DNA of 64,000 nt from Gonapodya prolifera JEL478. Taxonomy: Eukaryota; Monoblepharomycota; Monoblepharidomycetes; Monoblepharidales; Gonapodyaceae. Positions 1 to 10,819 of the stretch are shown here, piece after piece. How positions within the stretch are numbered: position 1 is the stretch's first letter; each line of letters begins with the position of its first letter. The notes under the pieces are model-generated. The model saw only the letters and a list, made by a program, of their open reading frames with translations. It made no database searches and had not been told where the DNA came from. Where the stretch lies: assembly GCA_001574975.1 (NCBI GenBank), contig KQ965854.1, positions 49,836 through 113,835 on the forward strand, given 5' to 3'. Made by a program: the position numbers and the translations under genes.

Positions 1-1321
1 CAGTGGGAGTCGCTTGGGTACCTCTGACGCGGAACATAATATTGGTCACGATACGAACCGGGGGGAAAGAGCTGTTCCTCATAGGACTGGTCGCACTGTG
101 TTGGGGAGCAATGCGCGCAGCAGGTTGGATGGGACTGAGCGCCGAGCTTGGGTGTTTTGCTGCTGGTGTGGTAGTGGCAAGCTGTCAAGGAACAGTTGAC
201 CTGAGAGAACGTGATTTGGAGAGTCCGGTTCAACGTGTTGCACCGGAGGGAAAGCAGTCGATCGGAGAGTTCAGGTGAGGGTCAATCTTGTTGTAAATAC
301 TTCGGGACATTTTATTGAAGTGTCGTGCAGTTTACACACAGTGGAGCCTCTCCGGGACTTCTTTTCTTGCGTTTTCTTTGCCGCTGTAGGACTTCACGGT
401 GTCAGTCCGGAATTTCTTTTGGAGCAGGCTTACACTCTTGCTGCCCTTGCCATTGCAGCTGTGCTCTTCAAAATGCTAGTTGTAACAGTTGTGATGAAGG
501 TTGGATTCTCCTACAGATGGCGAGAGAGCTTGGCTGTCGGAGTTGGCCTTTCCAATATTTCGGAGTTCACCTTTGTGGTTGCCAGTAGAGCAAAGAGGTG
601 AGCTGCGTCACGCTTCAATTGATGCAAGTTCCCGTGAACGTCACTTCTCCACAGTGCTCAACTCATATCTCGAGAAGTATTTTATGTGCTTCTTGGCACC
701 ACTTCTTTGTCCATGGTCATCTCTCCGCTGCTTTGGTGGCTCATAGGCCTCGTTGGGATACGAGAAAAGAGAAGCGGATATCGGAGCCTCCGAACCGGAG
801 AAACCCTAAGTACGCAGGTGGAAGACCCCGACGATCCAGAGGACAAGCCCATGTACAAGCCGCGGCGTGATGGAACACCTTGGGGCTTAGGAGCTCACTC
901 TGCAGCTTTTGGGGGAATCGGAGATGCTACAAGTGCACAACAAGCACTTTGGGATGGACTCCCACGAAGAGATGGAACTACCCGAAAAGCCAAGACTTCC
1001 TTGGATACGTCGTTGACAGGATCGTTCAGCTATCCTGCTGTATCTTCACATGCTACCACTCCTGTTCGTGATGATGAATCTCATTGGCGTCGCTCAACGA
1101 GTCCAATAAATGGAAGAGGCGTAACAATAGAACTGGGGCACGCTCTTGAAGCTGATACTGCCACAACAGGATACCCGGCTTATGTGGAAGAAGACGATGT
1201 GACCATTCAATTCGTGCCGCCGAAAGAATCTTCGAAGTCTCTTCAGCCAAAGTCTCTCGTGGATGACGGGTGGTCTGTTGCGGACGAAAGCTGGAGCCCG
1301 GTGGGAGAGAAGGATGACTGA
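1..1321 (+). CDS. TMCO3-like monovalent cation/proton antiporter, C-terminal part
   Basis: This is the 3' end of a CPA2-family sodium or potassium/proton exchanger, a multi-pass membrane protein; the 5' part lies off the window. The frame opens at base 3 and gives three exons, about 3-274, 331-597 and 655-1321, with introns of 56 and 57 bp that both rejoin in phase. Visible family marks are a GLSAELGCFAAG helix, then EPLRDFFSCVFFAAVGLH, then a GLSNISEFTFVVASRA segment and an SREVFYVLLGTTSLSM helix, in the same order as in human TMCO3. After the last membrane helix (ISPLLWWLIG) follows a hydrophilic cytosolic tail of about 180 residues, much longer than in TMCO3, with no recognisable domain. 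The tail ends in SPVGEKDD. The family is certain; the ion carried is inferred. Confidence 0.85.
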
Positions 1322-1902
1322 TGATGGGATTTCCTGCCTTCTCACAATAATGCACAGGCTGTGATTAGTGGGAAGCTGTAAATAGTATTAGAGTTTCTGA
1401 ATTTTGCACATAGACAGAATTTGGTACATCGCTGGCTCAGTTGTTTGGGGTGAATGGATGACCAGTAGCTTGGGAACAAGTCTGTACAAAACAACCACGA
1501 CAAAATCTAACTATCATACTTGTACATGTGTCTATATATGTAACGAACAAAACCATCGACATGACTGTACATCCGGCTCGTATCCCCCCTGTCACATCCA
1601 CATCTTTGACCCAACCACACACCCTCACACCGCCGTCTTCTTGGCCTCCTTATCCCTCCGTATCATGTTCTTGCCCTTCCTCCCTACATTCTCGTACTCG
1701 AATGGACAATGCCTGCAGCAAAACATTCATCAGCGGTCCCCGCCGAAAAAGGCTATTAGCACTCACCGACACGAATTCCCACAACAGTATCCTCTATCCC
1801 GATGCGACAGCGCCGTGAAAACCATGCATCCCGTGGCCGGGTCGGTGTAGGTCCGGTCACCCTTCTGTAGAGGGAAACACGCCGGCAGGTGAGGTGAAGA
1901 CG
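1322..1902. other. Intergenic, nothing recognised
   Basis: Tail-to-tail spacer between the antiporter and the quinone oxidoreductase copy A. Short open frames here show no family features. It should contain both 3' untranslated ends. Confidence 0.5.
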
Positions 1903-3545
1903 TTACGAGCTGTCGTACAAATCATGCGCCCTGGCAGCTTCCTGCAGGGGGATCTTCTCTTGAACGTGGATCTTGACCTGCCCCGTCAAATGAACATGGT
2001 TAACAACTCCCAGTTACCCTCTAAACAAAACCGATGACACACCTTGCCCTCATTAATCCACCCCGCGATTCTCGGCCACTCCGAATTGTCGACCGCAACA
2101 AATCGGAACGGGTCGCGCTCTCAGCACGGTCCTGTTCGCGAAAGTCCCCACCGCGCTCACGAGGGACAACAAGGACACGGGTTTTGCCCCCGCGCCGTCG
2201 ACAGGAGCCGCCGCGGTGGTGAAGGGCGCGCCAGGACGCAGGAGCAGCGGTGCGAGTGGGTGGTAGAACACATCGGACCCGACCGTGTCGTGGATGAGGT
2301 CGAAGGACTTGGTTGCGGTTGGGGGGAGAATGGGTCTTCGAGGAAAGGCAAAGGAACGAAATGCCATACCTCTTTCCAGTCGGGTTTCAACTCTGCAAGC
2401 TCATCCATCTGCTTGAAATCCTCCTTGTCGTACTGTATGACCTCATCGCACCCAATCTTTCTCGCGAACGCGGCGTTTTTGGAGGAGCACACGCCGACGA
2501 CGAACGAGGCGCCCAGACAGTTTTTGGCCAGTTGCACGGCGACGTGACCGACGCCACCTGAGACGCCTACAATGAGGACGCGGGGGCCTGGCATGGGGGG
2601 GAGGGTTGGGGAGGTTGAGTGATCATCCGCTGAGGGAAATGGGGAGATGGTGCAAATACCTTTGCCGGGCTCGTATTCTTTGTCAGGAAGGAGGCCGCCA
2701 TACTTGACGAGTCCCTGAATGGAATAACGTCCAAAAGGGATTCAGGTCGAAGCTCCACACTCCGCCTCGCTTCGGACGACTCACATAGTAGGCCGTGATT
2801 CCCACAATCGGGGCGCCTCCTGCCTCGTCAAAGGGCAACGATGGCGCCATCTTGGCCAAGCACCCGTCGCTGGGGTCAAGTACGACGTACTCTTGGTGGG
2901 AGCCAACTGGCTTGCGGGGTTTCGGTCAGGTGAATGACGATGTGAGGACATGTGAGAGTGACGGCATGTGGGATAATATGAGAGTGACGGGCATGAGTGG
3001 CAAGTGAAAGGGCGGCAGAAGGGTATGTAAGTGGTGGCATGAGAACGAATGACCAACGGGCTTACATTCTGTGACCCGGCCATAGACGCGGTCCCCGACT
3101 GCAAATGCAGAAACAGACGAGGCAAAAATCGTGCCAGCTACGTCGCCCCCTTACGTCGTGGGTGGGTGCATTTGCGATGGGACGGTGAGGGAGTGGTAAG
3201 GGGGAATCAAGACTGCCTCACTCACCTGCGATTCTGGGTGTGGACATCCCGGGCACGTTTCCCGCGCGAAATTTGAAGTCGACTGGGTTGACGCTGGCTG
3301 CGAATGGGATGTGAATTAGGGTAGTATCGAATACAAGTCACATTTCGCCGCTCCATCTTCCCACACTCCCCGTTCCCCATCGTACCAACACCCCCGCGTC
3401 GCTCTCGGAGCAGCTTACCCGCCGCCACTTTAATGACAACCGAGTTGGGCTTGAGTTCAGGTCCTGGGACTTCCTCGAACGAGAGTACTTCGTTGGCTGG
3501 ACCTGCCTTTTTGGTGACGACTGCGTGCGATTTTGCGGGCAGCAT
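1903..3545 (-). pseudogene. Zinc-free MDR quinone oxidoreductase-like, copy A (decaying)
   Basis: Tandem duplicate of the gene at 4062-5780, same strand and same exon layout. It starts with MLPAKSHAVV at 3545. The first exons are intact, including a GGVGHVAVQ nucleotide-binding loop in the exon near 2380-2590. In the second-last exon, one extra base near 2100-2110 (in a run corresponding to RP in copy B) shifts the frame to an early stop at 2053. The correct frame resumes as VDNSEWPRIAGWINEGK. The last exon also diverges after ARAHDL and stops at once (YDSS), losing the C-terminal VVGKVVLVV strand kept in copy B. These two lesions suggest a recent loss of function, although a shortened protein could still be made. 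As ordinary MDR enzymes need the C-terminal strand, inactivity is the likelier reading. Confidence 0.7.
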
Positions 3546-4061
3546 TTACGCGTTGAGCCCTGGGCGGTGATGAGGGGTGATGAATTGGGCGATGGCATCG
3601 GATGGGTTAAATGGGAGGGAGGGTTGGGATGGGAAGGCGGGTTAAAACAGTACCGCTGAAACGTCCTCGCCGAACTGTTGACACGATTTTCCTCCATGAC
3701 ACGTTGAAAGAAAACAAACGACCAATTGGTGATGGGGAGATGGAATGTTGGTTGCTCTGTGCTGTTTTGCCATTGCCGGGCCCATTACGGTGTCAGCACG
3801 TGCTCGAAAAAGGGTTGATCCAGAATGACGTTGGTCACAGTCGGAAGTCGTTGTTATTAGTGTTAGTGCTCGAGAACGAGCTTTCGTGACAGAGAGCTCA
3901 ATAGAGAGTGAGTGAGGAAGAAGCTGTGTCACTTATTAGGTTGTGGTTATCAGTATGAGGACCGGAAAACGTCTCGCCATGCCGCGATGTATACAGACTG
4001 AAAACCATCAATGTATTCAAAATTTTCAAAGGCCGTCAATATAAATACTCATCCTACATGA
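3546..4061. other. Spacer between tandem oxidoreductase genes
   Basis: Promoter region of copy A and 3' region of copy B. No gene or clear regulatory motif is seen. Confidence 0.5.
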
Positions 4062-5780
4062 TCACACCACAAGCACCACTTTTCCTACAACCCTGCCTCC
4101 GGCGACCAAATCATGCGCTCTGGCAGCTTCCTGCAGCGGGATCTTCTCCTGGACGTGGATCTTGACCTGTCGCGCCAAATGAACAGCGTCAACCACTTTC
4201 CTTCTCCCTCTACACCCCCCACAGTGACACCCACCTTGCCCTCATTAATCCACCCAGCAATTCTGGCCCATTCCTTGTTATCTGGAATCACCATGCGGTA
4301 CGGCCGCGCCCCAAGGACGGTCCTGTACCCAACCTTCACGATCATCCCTACAGCGGACCACAAGGATACAGGTTTTGCCCCCGCGCCGTCAACAGGGGCG
4401 GCCGCGGTGGTGTAAGGCGCTCCAGGACGGAGGAGGAGGGGTGCGAGTGGTTGATAGAATACGTCGGACCCGACGGTGTCGTAGATGACGTCGAAGGACT
4501 GTTGTGTGGTTATATTGAGGGTTCACGGAGACACCACGGAACAAGAACAGCTCACCTCTTTCCACTCGGGCTTCAAGTCAGCCAGCTTGTCCAGTTGCTT
4601 GAACTCCTCTTTATCGTACTCGATGACCTCATCGCACCCCATCTGTCTCGCGAACGCGGCGTTTTTGGAGGAGCACACTCCGACGACGAACGAGGCGCCC
4701 AGACAGTTTTTGGCCAGTTGCACGGCGACGTGGCCGACGCCGCCTGATGCGCCCACAATGAGGACGCGGGGGCCTAGATAGCAGGTGGTGAGGAAGGGGG
4801 TTGAGTTGGTTGGTAGGCCGATAAGGAAAATACCCAGAGGACGCACCTTTACCGGCTTCGAGCTCTTTGTCAGGGAGGAGGCCGCCATAGTTCACGAGGC
4901 CCTGAAGGGCAAGTTGTTGGTTCTCTCAGCCAGTGGAGGGGATGACGACTTCGTCGGGATGTCCCGCCTCAATCTCCGCGCGCCCTCTTCTTCAACTCGT
5001 TTGTGCCTTCGGCGTCCTCCACACTAAGATCCGCCTCGCACATTCACCTGCAGCAGTTTGTCGCTCGAAGCGCCCCACTCGACCTTGCTCCGCTTCACTC
5101 ACATAGTACGCCGTCAAGGCCACAATCGCCGCCCCTCCCGCCTCCTCGAACGGCAACGAGGGCGCCATCTTGACTAAGCCGCCATCACTTGGGTCATGCA
5201 CGAGGTATTCTTGGTGGGCTCCCCCTGGTGTGAGCGACAGGTGAGTGACGTGATGGCACCAGAAAGCACATGGATGGAGGACTTACAGGATTTGGTGCGG
5301 CCAAAGACGCGGTCCCCGACGGCAAATGTGGGAACGGACGACGCAACTATTGTGCCAGCTACGTCACCGCCTTTTAGTTGTGGGTGGAATAATTGTTGAG
5401 GGTCGGTGTGATAAAAACTCATGAACAAATGGGGGCAGCGGTGGTGGCTCACCTGCGATTTTCGGAGGGGACATCCCTGCTATGTTTCCCGCGCGGAATT
5501 TGAAGTCGACGGGGTTGACGCTGGCTGCAAATGGGGGTGAGTCAGGGTGCTTACAACACGAACTGCATTTCGCCACGCTCCATCGTCTCAACCACGGCGT
5601 TCCCCGTCACTCTAACACCCTGCGTCGCTCTGTGAGTTGTTTGTGCAACTTACCAGCGGCAACTTTAATTACAACCGAGTTGGGCTTGAGTACTGGGCCG
5701 GGGACTTCCTCGAACGAGAGAACTTCGTTCGCGGGACCCGTCTTTTGGGTAATGACGGCGTGGGCTTTTGCGGGGAGCAT
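4062..5780 (-). CDS. Zinc-free MDR family NAD(P)H quinone oxidoreductase-like, copy B
   Basis: Medium-chain dehydrogenase/reductase of the quinone-oxidoreductase/enoyl-reductase type, probably a cytosolic NADPH-dependent reductase of quinones or enones. It starts at 5780 (MLPAKAHAVITQ) and ends in VVGKVVLVV with TGA at 4062-4064. About eight exons: 5780-5654 and 5524-5453 are secure. The others carry, in order, GGDVAGTIVASS with GDRVFG, then GAHQEYLVHD, then EEAGGAAIVALTAYY, then a Rossmann exon with VLIVGASGGVGHVAVQLAKN, then a substrate-domain exon FDVIYDTVGSDVFY. The cysteine and histidine ligands of catalytic zinc are absent, as expected for this subfamily. The final intron appears to be only about 35 bp. 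It forms a tandem pair with copy A, and this copy reads clean throughout. Confidence 0.85.
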
Positions 5781-7088
5781 TAGCGCGCGAGTGGCGGACG
5801 CGGTGGGGTGGATGCAGTGGAGATGGAATCAGAGAGGCGGAGGGGCCATGGAAGGAACCGCTGACTGGAAAATATGTGATATTCCATTAAAAATGGAGGG
5901 AAGGGGCAATAATTGGAGTTTTTGTTATATGAGAACGACCAATTATTCTTGGCTCGCACAAAGGTGAGTGTTTTTAGTGGGTGACTCGAACGAAAAACAT
6001 ACAACTCCCAAAACGTCACAGAACTTTCGGATACGCCAAAAGGGAGTCACAAGAGATAAATGTCGCCTGAGGCAACGTGCTCTTTCCCCCTCATTTGTGG
6101 ATGTCGAGATTCGGGTCACCACTTCGCACCCACTATCGCCCGCTCCCAGCTCTACATCCGCTTCATCTTCCACGATCCACTCGCATATACCCTTGGATAG
6201 ATCGCGGAAATTGTTGGAAGCGACACGCCTGTCGCGTTGAAGGTCGACGGTATTCTTGGGAGGAAGCACTCCTGCTCTCGCTGAGCAGTTTTGCCAGTTT
6301 TCTTGATTCAGCTACCATCCATTGGTCAGTAGATACGTAAGTGCTTCAGCGTGCTTTAAGAGAAGCGGTGCGATGATCGCCAACTGACGTCAACGTGCTT
6401 CAGTTCCACAGTTCGACTCTCTCTTCAGGACGCAATCACTCCACTCGACAGTCCAATGATCTCGTTGCACCCAACTACCGTTGACATTAAACCATCAAAA
6501 CCTTCGTAGCATGTGTCTGGAGATATCTACAGGACCTCTTTTGAGACTCTATTATGCGCTCCACACAACAGTTGCATGCACTGGTGGGCAACAGCGCAAG
6601 TCGATCACTGGATACTTTTCCTTCACCCCGAAGTGAGTTCATGCTTGCATGGTGCGCTCTGCTCGTAAGGTATGTCAACCAGCCCAATTACTTTCAGAAT
6701 TAGTCCCTGGTTTTGCTGTCGGTCCATTGTGGACATCACCGATGAACCCATCCTCACCAACCAAATATCAAAATTGTGGAATCGCATTCTGGAGCTATCC
6801 TCGCCAGCAAAGGACCTTCTACGACTCAAAATGAACCGGGAGTGAATGGATATACGTGTCGATTGTGATTGGAAGTCGGCCCGGGACTCGACGAGGAATC
6901 AATGGACACCAACGAACATAATTTTCGCTTTTCGTTCCCTCTTCCTCCTCTTGGGCCACTATTGGAACATCATACAAGCTTACTGTCAACGCAAGGGCAG
7001 CGCAACTGTTGCACTGCTGCGGATGACTGCTGCGGAAGCGATACCACAAACCCCGACATGGCCTCATGGCCGTTGCGCTCCCGAGGGG
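5781..7088. other. Long stretch without a recognisable gene
   Basis: About 1.3 kb between the oxidoreductase start and the U2 snRNA promoter. A minus-strand open frame near 5943-6269 and short frames near 6490-6830 have no family features and no convincing splice partners. The last part presumably carries upstream elements of the U2 promoter, but no such motif could be named. Confidence 0.4.
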
Positions 7089-7096
7089 TATAAAAG
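7089..7096 (+). promoter_or_regulatory. TATA box of the U2 snRNA gene
   Basis: TATAAAAG lies 29 bp upstream of the inferred U2 5' end, the spacing expected for a TATA box that fixes the start of a small nuclear RNA gene. Confidence 0.7.
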
Positions 7097-7117
7097 GCCC
7101 CGTTTTCCAGCATCTGT

Positions 7118-7300
7118 ATCCTCTCAGGCCTATTGGCTAAGATCAAGTGTAGTATCTGTTCTTTCTAGCGTGACAGCTAGAAGGCTCCCCATCGGGGGGC
7201 CCTGTCTGTCATTTATTCTTTGGACCCTTGACAGAGTCGCTTGGGGCTTGCTCCAAGTTCTGTCGCGGATGTCGCTCGTATTGCACTGTCTCGAGCTGAC
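7118..7300 (+). ncRNA. U2: U2 spliceosomal snRNA
   Basis: U2 snRNA pairs with the intron branch point in the spliceosome. The 5' third is nearly invariant: a 5' ATC, a stem I containing GGCC and TTGGCTAAGA, then GATCAAGTGTAGTATCTGTT, with the branch-site-binding GTAGTA at 7149-7154. Stem IIa is TTCTAGC..GCTAGAA, followed by a GC-rich stem (GGCTCCCC..GGGGGGCC). The Sm site is ATTTATTCTTTGG near 7218-7230. Stem III has the conserved GGCTTGCTCC loop. Stem IV is GCTCG..CGAGC around TATTGCACT, matching the TATTGCAGT loop of human U2. The length of about 183 nt is close to the 187 nt of human U2. The 3' end is placed just after stem IV and may be off by some bases. Confidence 0.95.
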
Positions 7301-7351
7301 GTCCATGGACCTTCGGGTTTCCTTTTTGAATCTGAAAACCAATGAAAACTC

Positions 7352-7389
7352 TTCGCCTCTAGATGCAGTGTTCGCCTCTAGATGCAGTG
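7352..7389. repeat. 19-bp tandem direct repeat, two units
   Basis: The unit TTCGCCTCTAGATGCAGTG occurs twice with no gap (7352-7370 and 7371-7389), about 50 bp downstream of the U2 gene. It may be a simple duplication or part of a 3'-end signal. Confidence 0.8.
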
Positions 7390-7948
7390 GATTCTCGGAG
7401 ACGATGGCGCAGGTATTCCAACTATCATCTGATTGTTGTCCTGCTTTTCTATCGTCCTGGCTTCAAACTGGATTTCTTTCATGCGTCCGGTGGTTTGGTC
7501 GGCAAGTTGCTCCGATGATTATTGTCCACTCCAAACTTTCTCCATAACACTGCAAAAGCGTCAGGATTGTTTTGGCCTCTGTTCTCGCGTGGGACATGTG
7601 CTTGCTGGTGGAAGGCTGTCGTTGAGTTTTCGATCCAATGAACCTTTTCGCCACTCACCGAATGTGAAGGTCAACTATAGTGGATACGTCGGTCTACACT
7701 TCTATCGTACACGTTTCACCTTTCTTGTGTTCACTTGCGCTCCAGGTTTCACCCCGACTTTGAAATCTCCTTATAGCATCAGTCACGAGGAAGTTAGGAC
7801 AGACGTGTTTCACAACACCTAGCACATCCTCCGAGAAGCTCGCTGTATTTTGCAAAGGTATCGTTCATCATGTCAAGTTACACGAGCAGTTGCCTCGACC
7901 GCAGATAAATAATCAAGAACTTCGTCCGAGAATCGAGATCGTCATCCA
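7390..7948. other. Intergenic, nothing recognised
   Basis: Downstream flank of U2. No coding or RNA feature could be supported. Confidence 0.4.
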
Positions 7949-8725
7949 TCACCACCTTGTACCCACTATTCCGCCCAACAGGCTCCAAACCGGTCTACTC
8001 AATAAAGAGATCGGAGACGCGTCCCCAGAGGAGGGGGTTTCTGCCGCGGGAACTGGTCCAGCAACCGAACCTGGAACAGTCTGGCCGATTGTACGATACC
8101 CAAGCTCGGCTCTAGCAATGGCCTCTGCGCATCCTTTCGGAGTGTACGTGTAGTTGTCCCCGCCGAGAAGACGCTTGGCGAAACTGGGGAGGGCGAAGGG
8201 CGTGCGTGAAGGTTGAGTTTTCGTGGGCAAGAATTATTGACTGTGTAGCGTACCTGTACTTCCATACCACTTCCTTCCTCAGTGGAATGCCATGCTTGCG
8301 AATGCAATTCCGTATGCCGTCGAAGTTGTCCAGGGATTCGGAAGCTAAAGGTCCGCCTTCCCCACCGACTTTCTCGAACGAGTACTGATGACCGAAAATC
8401 GATAACCAATATTCCAGTTCCATCCGCGGTGTCCATCGAGCTCCGGCAAGCCGCACGGCAAGTTCCACGACGGGCTGACTCTCCGAGTCGAGGTATTACA
8501 GTACTCGGGATCGCTTGGGTCCCAGAGCAGGTCGTCCACGGAAGACACATGGTCATCGAGACAGTCATACGATTTTTCGCGGTTGTTTGAAAGAGAGGCT
8601 GTCTTTGCATCTTGAACGGCCTTTCGAAGTGTCCTCCAGCGTATTTTGCACACAGGAATGGTCCGTACCGAGACAAACCCTGTCGGCTCGGAATTCCCAT
8701 TCATTGCGGCGCTGGCCTGAGGCGA
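7949..8725 (-). CDS. Unrecognised possible gene
   Basis: Three minus-strand stretches look protein-like. Near 8720-8490 a frame starting MNGNSEPTGFVSV contains SSVDDLLWDPSDPEY. Near 8470-8250 another contains WTPRMELEYWLSIFGHQYSF. Near 8190-7950 a third contains GGDNYTYTPKGCAEAIA. The first two overlap in different frames and no intron of normal size joins them, so there is either a frameshift or a wrong model. No family was recognised. It lies downstream, on the same strand, of the kinase remnant and could be debris of one larger gene. Confidence 0.25.
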
Positions 8726-8816
8726 TCGTTGCGGTACTGAGAGTCCAGAGGCAACCCAGGAGAGAGATACGCGAACGGAGGTGACGCGCACAACGGTTCT
8801 TCGTAGCTCGTGGTTC

Positions 8817-9377
8817 TCAACTCCAAATGAGTTGCTTGACGGCCACTTGTGTGGGGTGGTTGCGCCATGTGGCAGCGGAAACCTCCCCGAAGCTGCCACT
8901 AGCAAAGGGCGCGCCATGGATTGTGATTTCACTCTGGGATGTACCATAAAGGTCTCCTCCCCGCCATGTTTCCAAAAAGAGTCTGCCCAACACTTGGGGC
9001 GAAAAAAAAAAAAAAAAGGGAGTAAAATCACCTTGGGACTTTTTTACTTCGAAAGGTCTGAGCATTGCTCTGCAGATACCAAATGACCTTGAGGAAGTTT
9101 TACGGCTATGGTGTTCCAACATATCCCTTATATCGAAATCACTTTGAGCAAGGTTAAGGCTGAAAAAGCTCCTGGACAGCGGCCATAAGTTTCTAGGCGT
9201 GGGGAGGCGCTCTGTGTGCTTCTGAAGAGGCTGGCGCCCCAAATTGCCTCTCGGACCTGTTGCCAACATTTGGTCGCTCCCCTGGCGAACTATCGCGGAT
9301 TGTGTCATATCTAGTCGTCGATTTGAAGGAACGCTATGTGAAGATCTTGACATGGGACGCGGACCGGCTGACTCCAC
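8817..9377 (-). pseudogene. TKL-type protein kinase remnant (N-lobe)
   Basis: On the minus strand, residues corresponding to about 8975-8817 read as the start of a kinase domain: a glycine-rich loop ASGSFGEVSAATW followed by VAVKQL, where the lysine would hold ATP. The frame stops shortly afterwards (LIWS), and no catalytic loop (HRDLKxxN) or DFG was found downstream. Upstream, minus-strand frames in the 9380-9020 interval look like the helical N-terminal region common in tyrosine-kinase-like kinases, but they are broken. A homopolymer of about 16 A/T lies in the middle at 9003-9018. The best reading is a decayed kinase gene that lost its 3' part. The duplicated UNC-50 fragment begins right beside its 5' side. 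Confidence 0.45.
9003..9018. repeat. Poly(A)/poly(T) tract
   Basis: Uninterrupted run of about 16 A on the plus strand inside the kinase remnant. On the minus strand it could have served as a polypyrimidine tract before a GGCAG acceptor just downstream. Confidence 0.8.
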
Positions 9378-9407
9378 ATTTGCTTATGCAGTTTTGTGAG
9401 GCATTCA

Positions 9408-10514
9408 CGCACTGGGATCGTCGAGTACATTCGGCGCGTTTTCAACGTGCAGCAAATGGGCTTTGAGTTCGCACTATCGCAGATGTTCTACGCCGGCGTG
9501 TCCCCGATGAGAGTGTGCGTAAGGACGATCGCGCTGGCAACTTGTGAGCCAGGCGTTGACTTATGGTTCCGTGGGGTTTGGGACATTTACAGTTACCGAA
9601 ATATCTACTACCATAAACGTGGGTGTCCAAGAAGCTTGGCCCCTCGTTCAACTCTCCTTTGTTTACCTGTAAATTTGTCTCCATTTAGAAACGAAGAACC
9701 AATGGGCCCGGGACGACCCTGCCTTTGTTGTCGTTCAAAGCGCGCTACTCAGCAGTATGACGTGGCTCCTTTCATACAAATCATAACACTCACCAACTGC
9801 TTGCTACCTCAGTAATTGCCATTGCGTACAGCATAGCCTACAGAGTGGGCTTCCTGGGAACCCTGAAGCACATGTTCTTTATGGTCGCAGTGGACTATTT
9901 GCAAGTCGGAGCTGGCGTAGCGACAGTCAACTGGTCAGTACACATCCCCACACCATTCCCATCTCGCCACAGCTTACCCCTCCTCCTTTTGTGCTGATGC
10001 CACAACCCTCTTCCCGACCCCACAATCACCATGCTCCCTTCCCTTCCTTTCCCCTTCCCTGACAGGCTCTTCACAAACCGCGTCCACATCGCCCAACGCC
10101 TGCTGCACTCAGTTCGGCAACAATTCGAATGGGCGTACTGCTTCGACGTCCACTGCAATGCCTTCTTCCCGCTCTCCCTCGCCACCTACGTCGTGCAGTT
10201 CTTCTTCCTCCCCATCGTCACCAGGCGGGGCTGGGTTGCCGCCTTTGTCGGCAATACGCTCTACGGGGGAGCAGTGGGTTACTACCTCTACGTCACCTTC
10301 TTGTGTTACAATGGTGAGAGAAAGGCCCGTCACGTTATGCTTGAGGTTACCATTCCCCGGTCGCCTCACAACTTTTGCATCAGCGCTCCCTTTCCTCCGT
10401 CACCAAAAAGTTTTCCTATACCCGATAGCACTGATATGCGCAGCGTGGATAGTCTGCGTAGCGCTCGGATTCAACGTAGCAGCATTCGTGCTGGGCGTGT
10501 ACTTTGGTACTTGA
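9408..10514 (+). pseudogene. 5'-truncated second copy of UNC-50 family gene
   Basis: Near-identical copy of the gene at 58444-59732, starting abruptly inside exon 1 at GTCGAGTACATTCG and keeping all five downstream introns and the stop codon (10512-10514). The original start and about 60 N-terminal codons are missing, and no in-frame ATG precedes the homology. The first usable methionine would be the one in QQMGFEFAL. The frame is otherwise open, but it carries changes at positions conserved in the family: MDFEFA to MGFEFA, FYVCVSP to FYAGVSP, FLGYN to FLCYN, QQVEWAY to QQFEWAY. It therefore looks like a copy under little or no selection. Homology to the 58 kb locus stops soon after the stop codon (about 10530) and resumes at about 12795. 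Confidence 0.8.
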
Positions 10515-10819
10515 GAAGATGCGACGGCGAATCGTTGGGGTACTGTAAATACAGACATATGAACGTGGTGCCGTGCGTGTTCTATTTTGTGGCAAAACCA
10601 GGAACAGCGCAAATCTGAAGTGTGGTTCTGCATCATAGCAACTTACTAAAAACAAAACTGCGAGGATTTTGTCTCAAGAATACCTACTGTTGTTGGCTAC
10701 GAGTCCCTTCCTCCTCGGTTCCTTTTCTAAGATCAACGCCTGAGGCAGACTTCCAACTTCACATTGCAAACTCATCAATTCTCTCTCCTTCGTCCTCATA
10801 CATCTACATAGCCGAAGCA

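Noticed and set aside
5943-6269. Minus-strand 108-codon open frame
   Set aside because: No family features, composition like random GC-neutral sequence, and no splice partner.
9003-9018. Poly(A) tract as the tail of a retrocopied gene or SINE
   Set aside because: No target-site duplication and no element body could be identified; the neighbouring UNC-50 copy keeps its introns, which excludes an mRNA origin.
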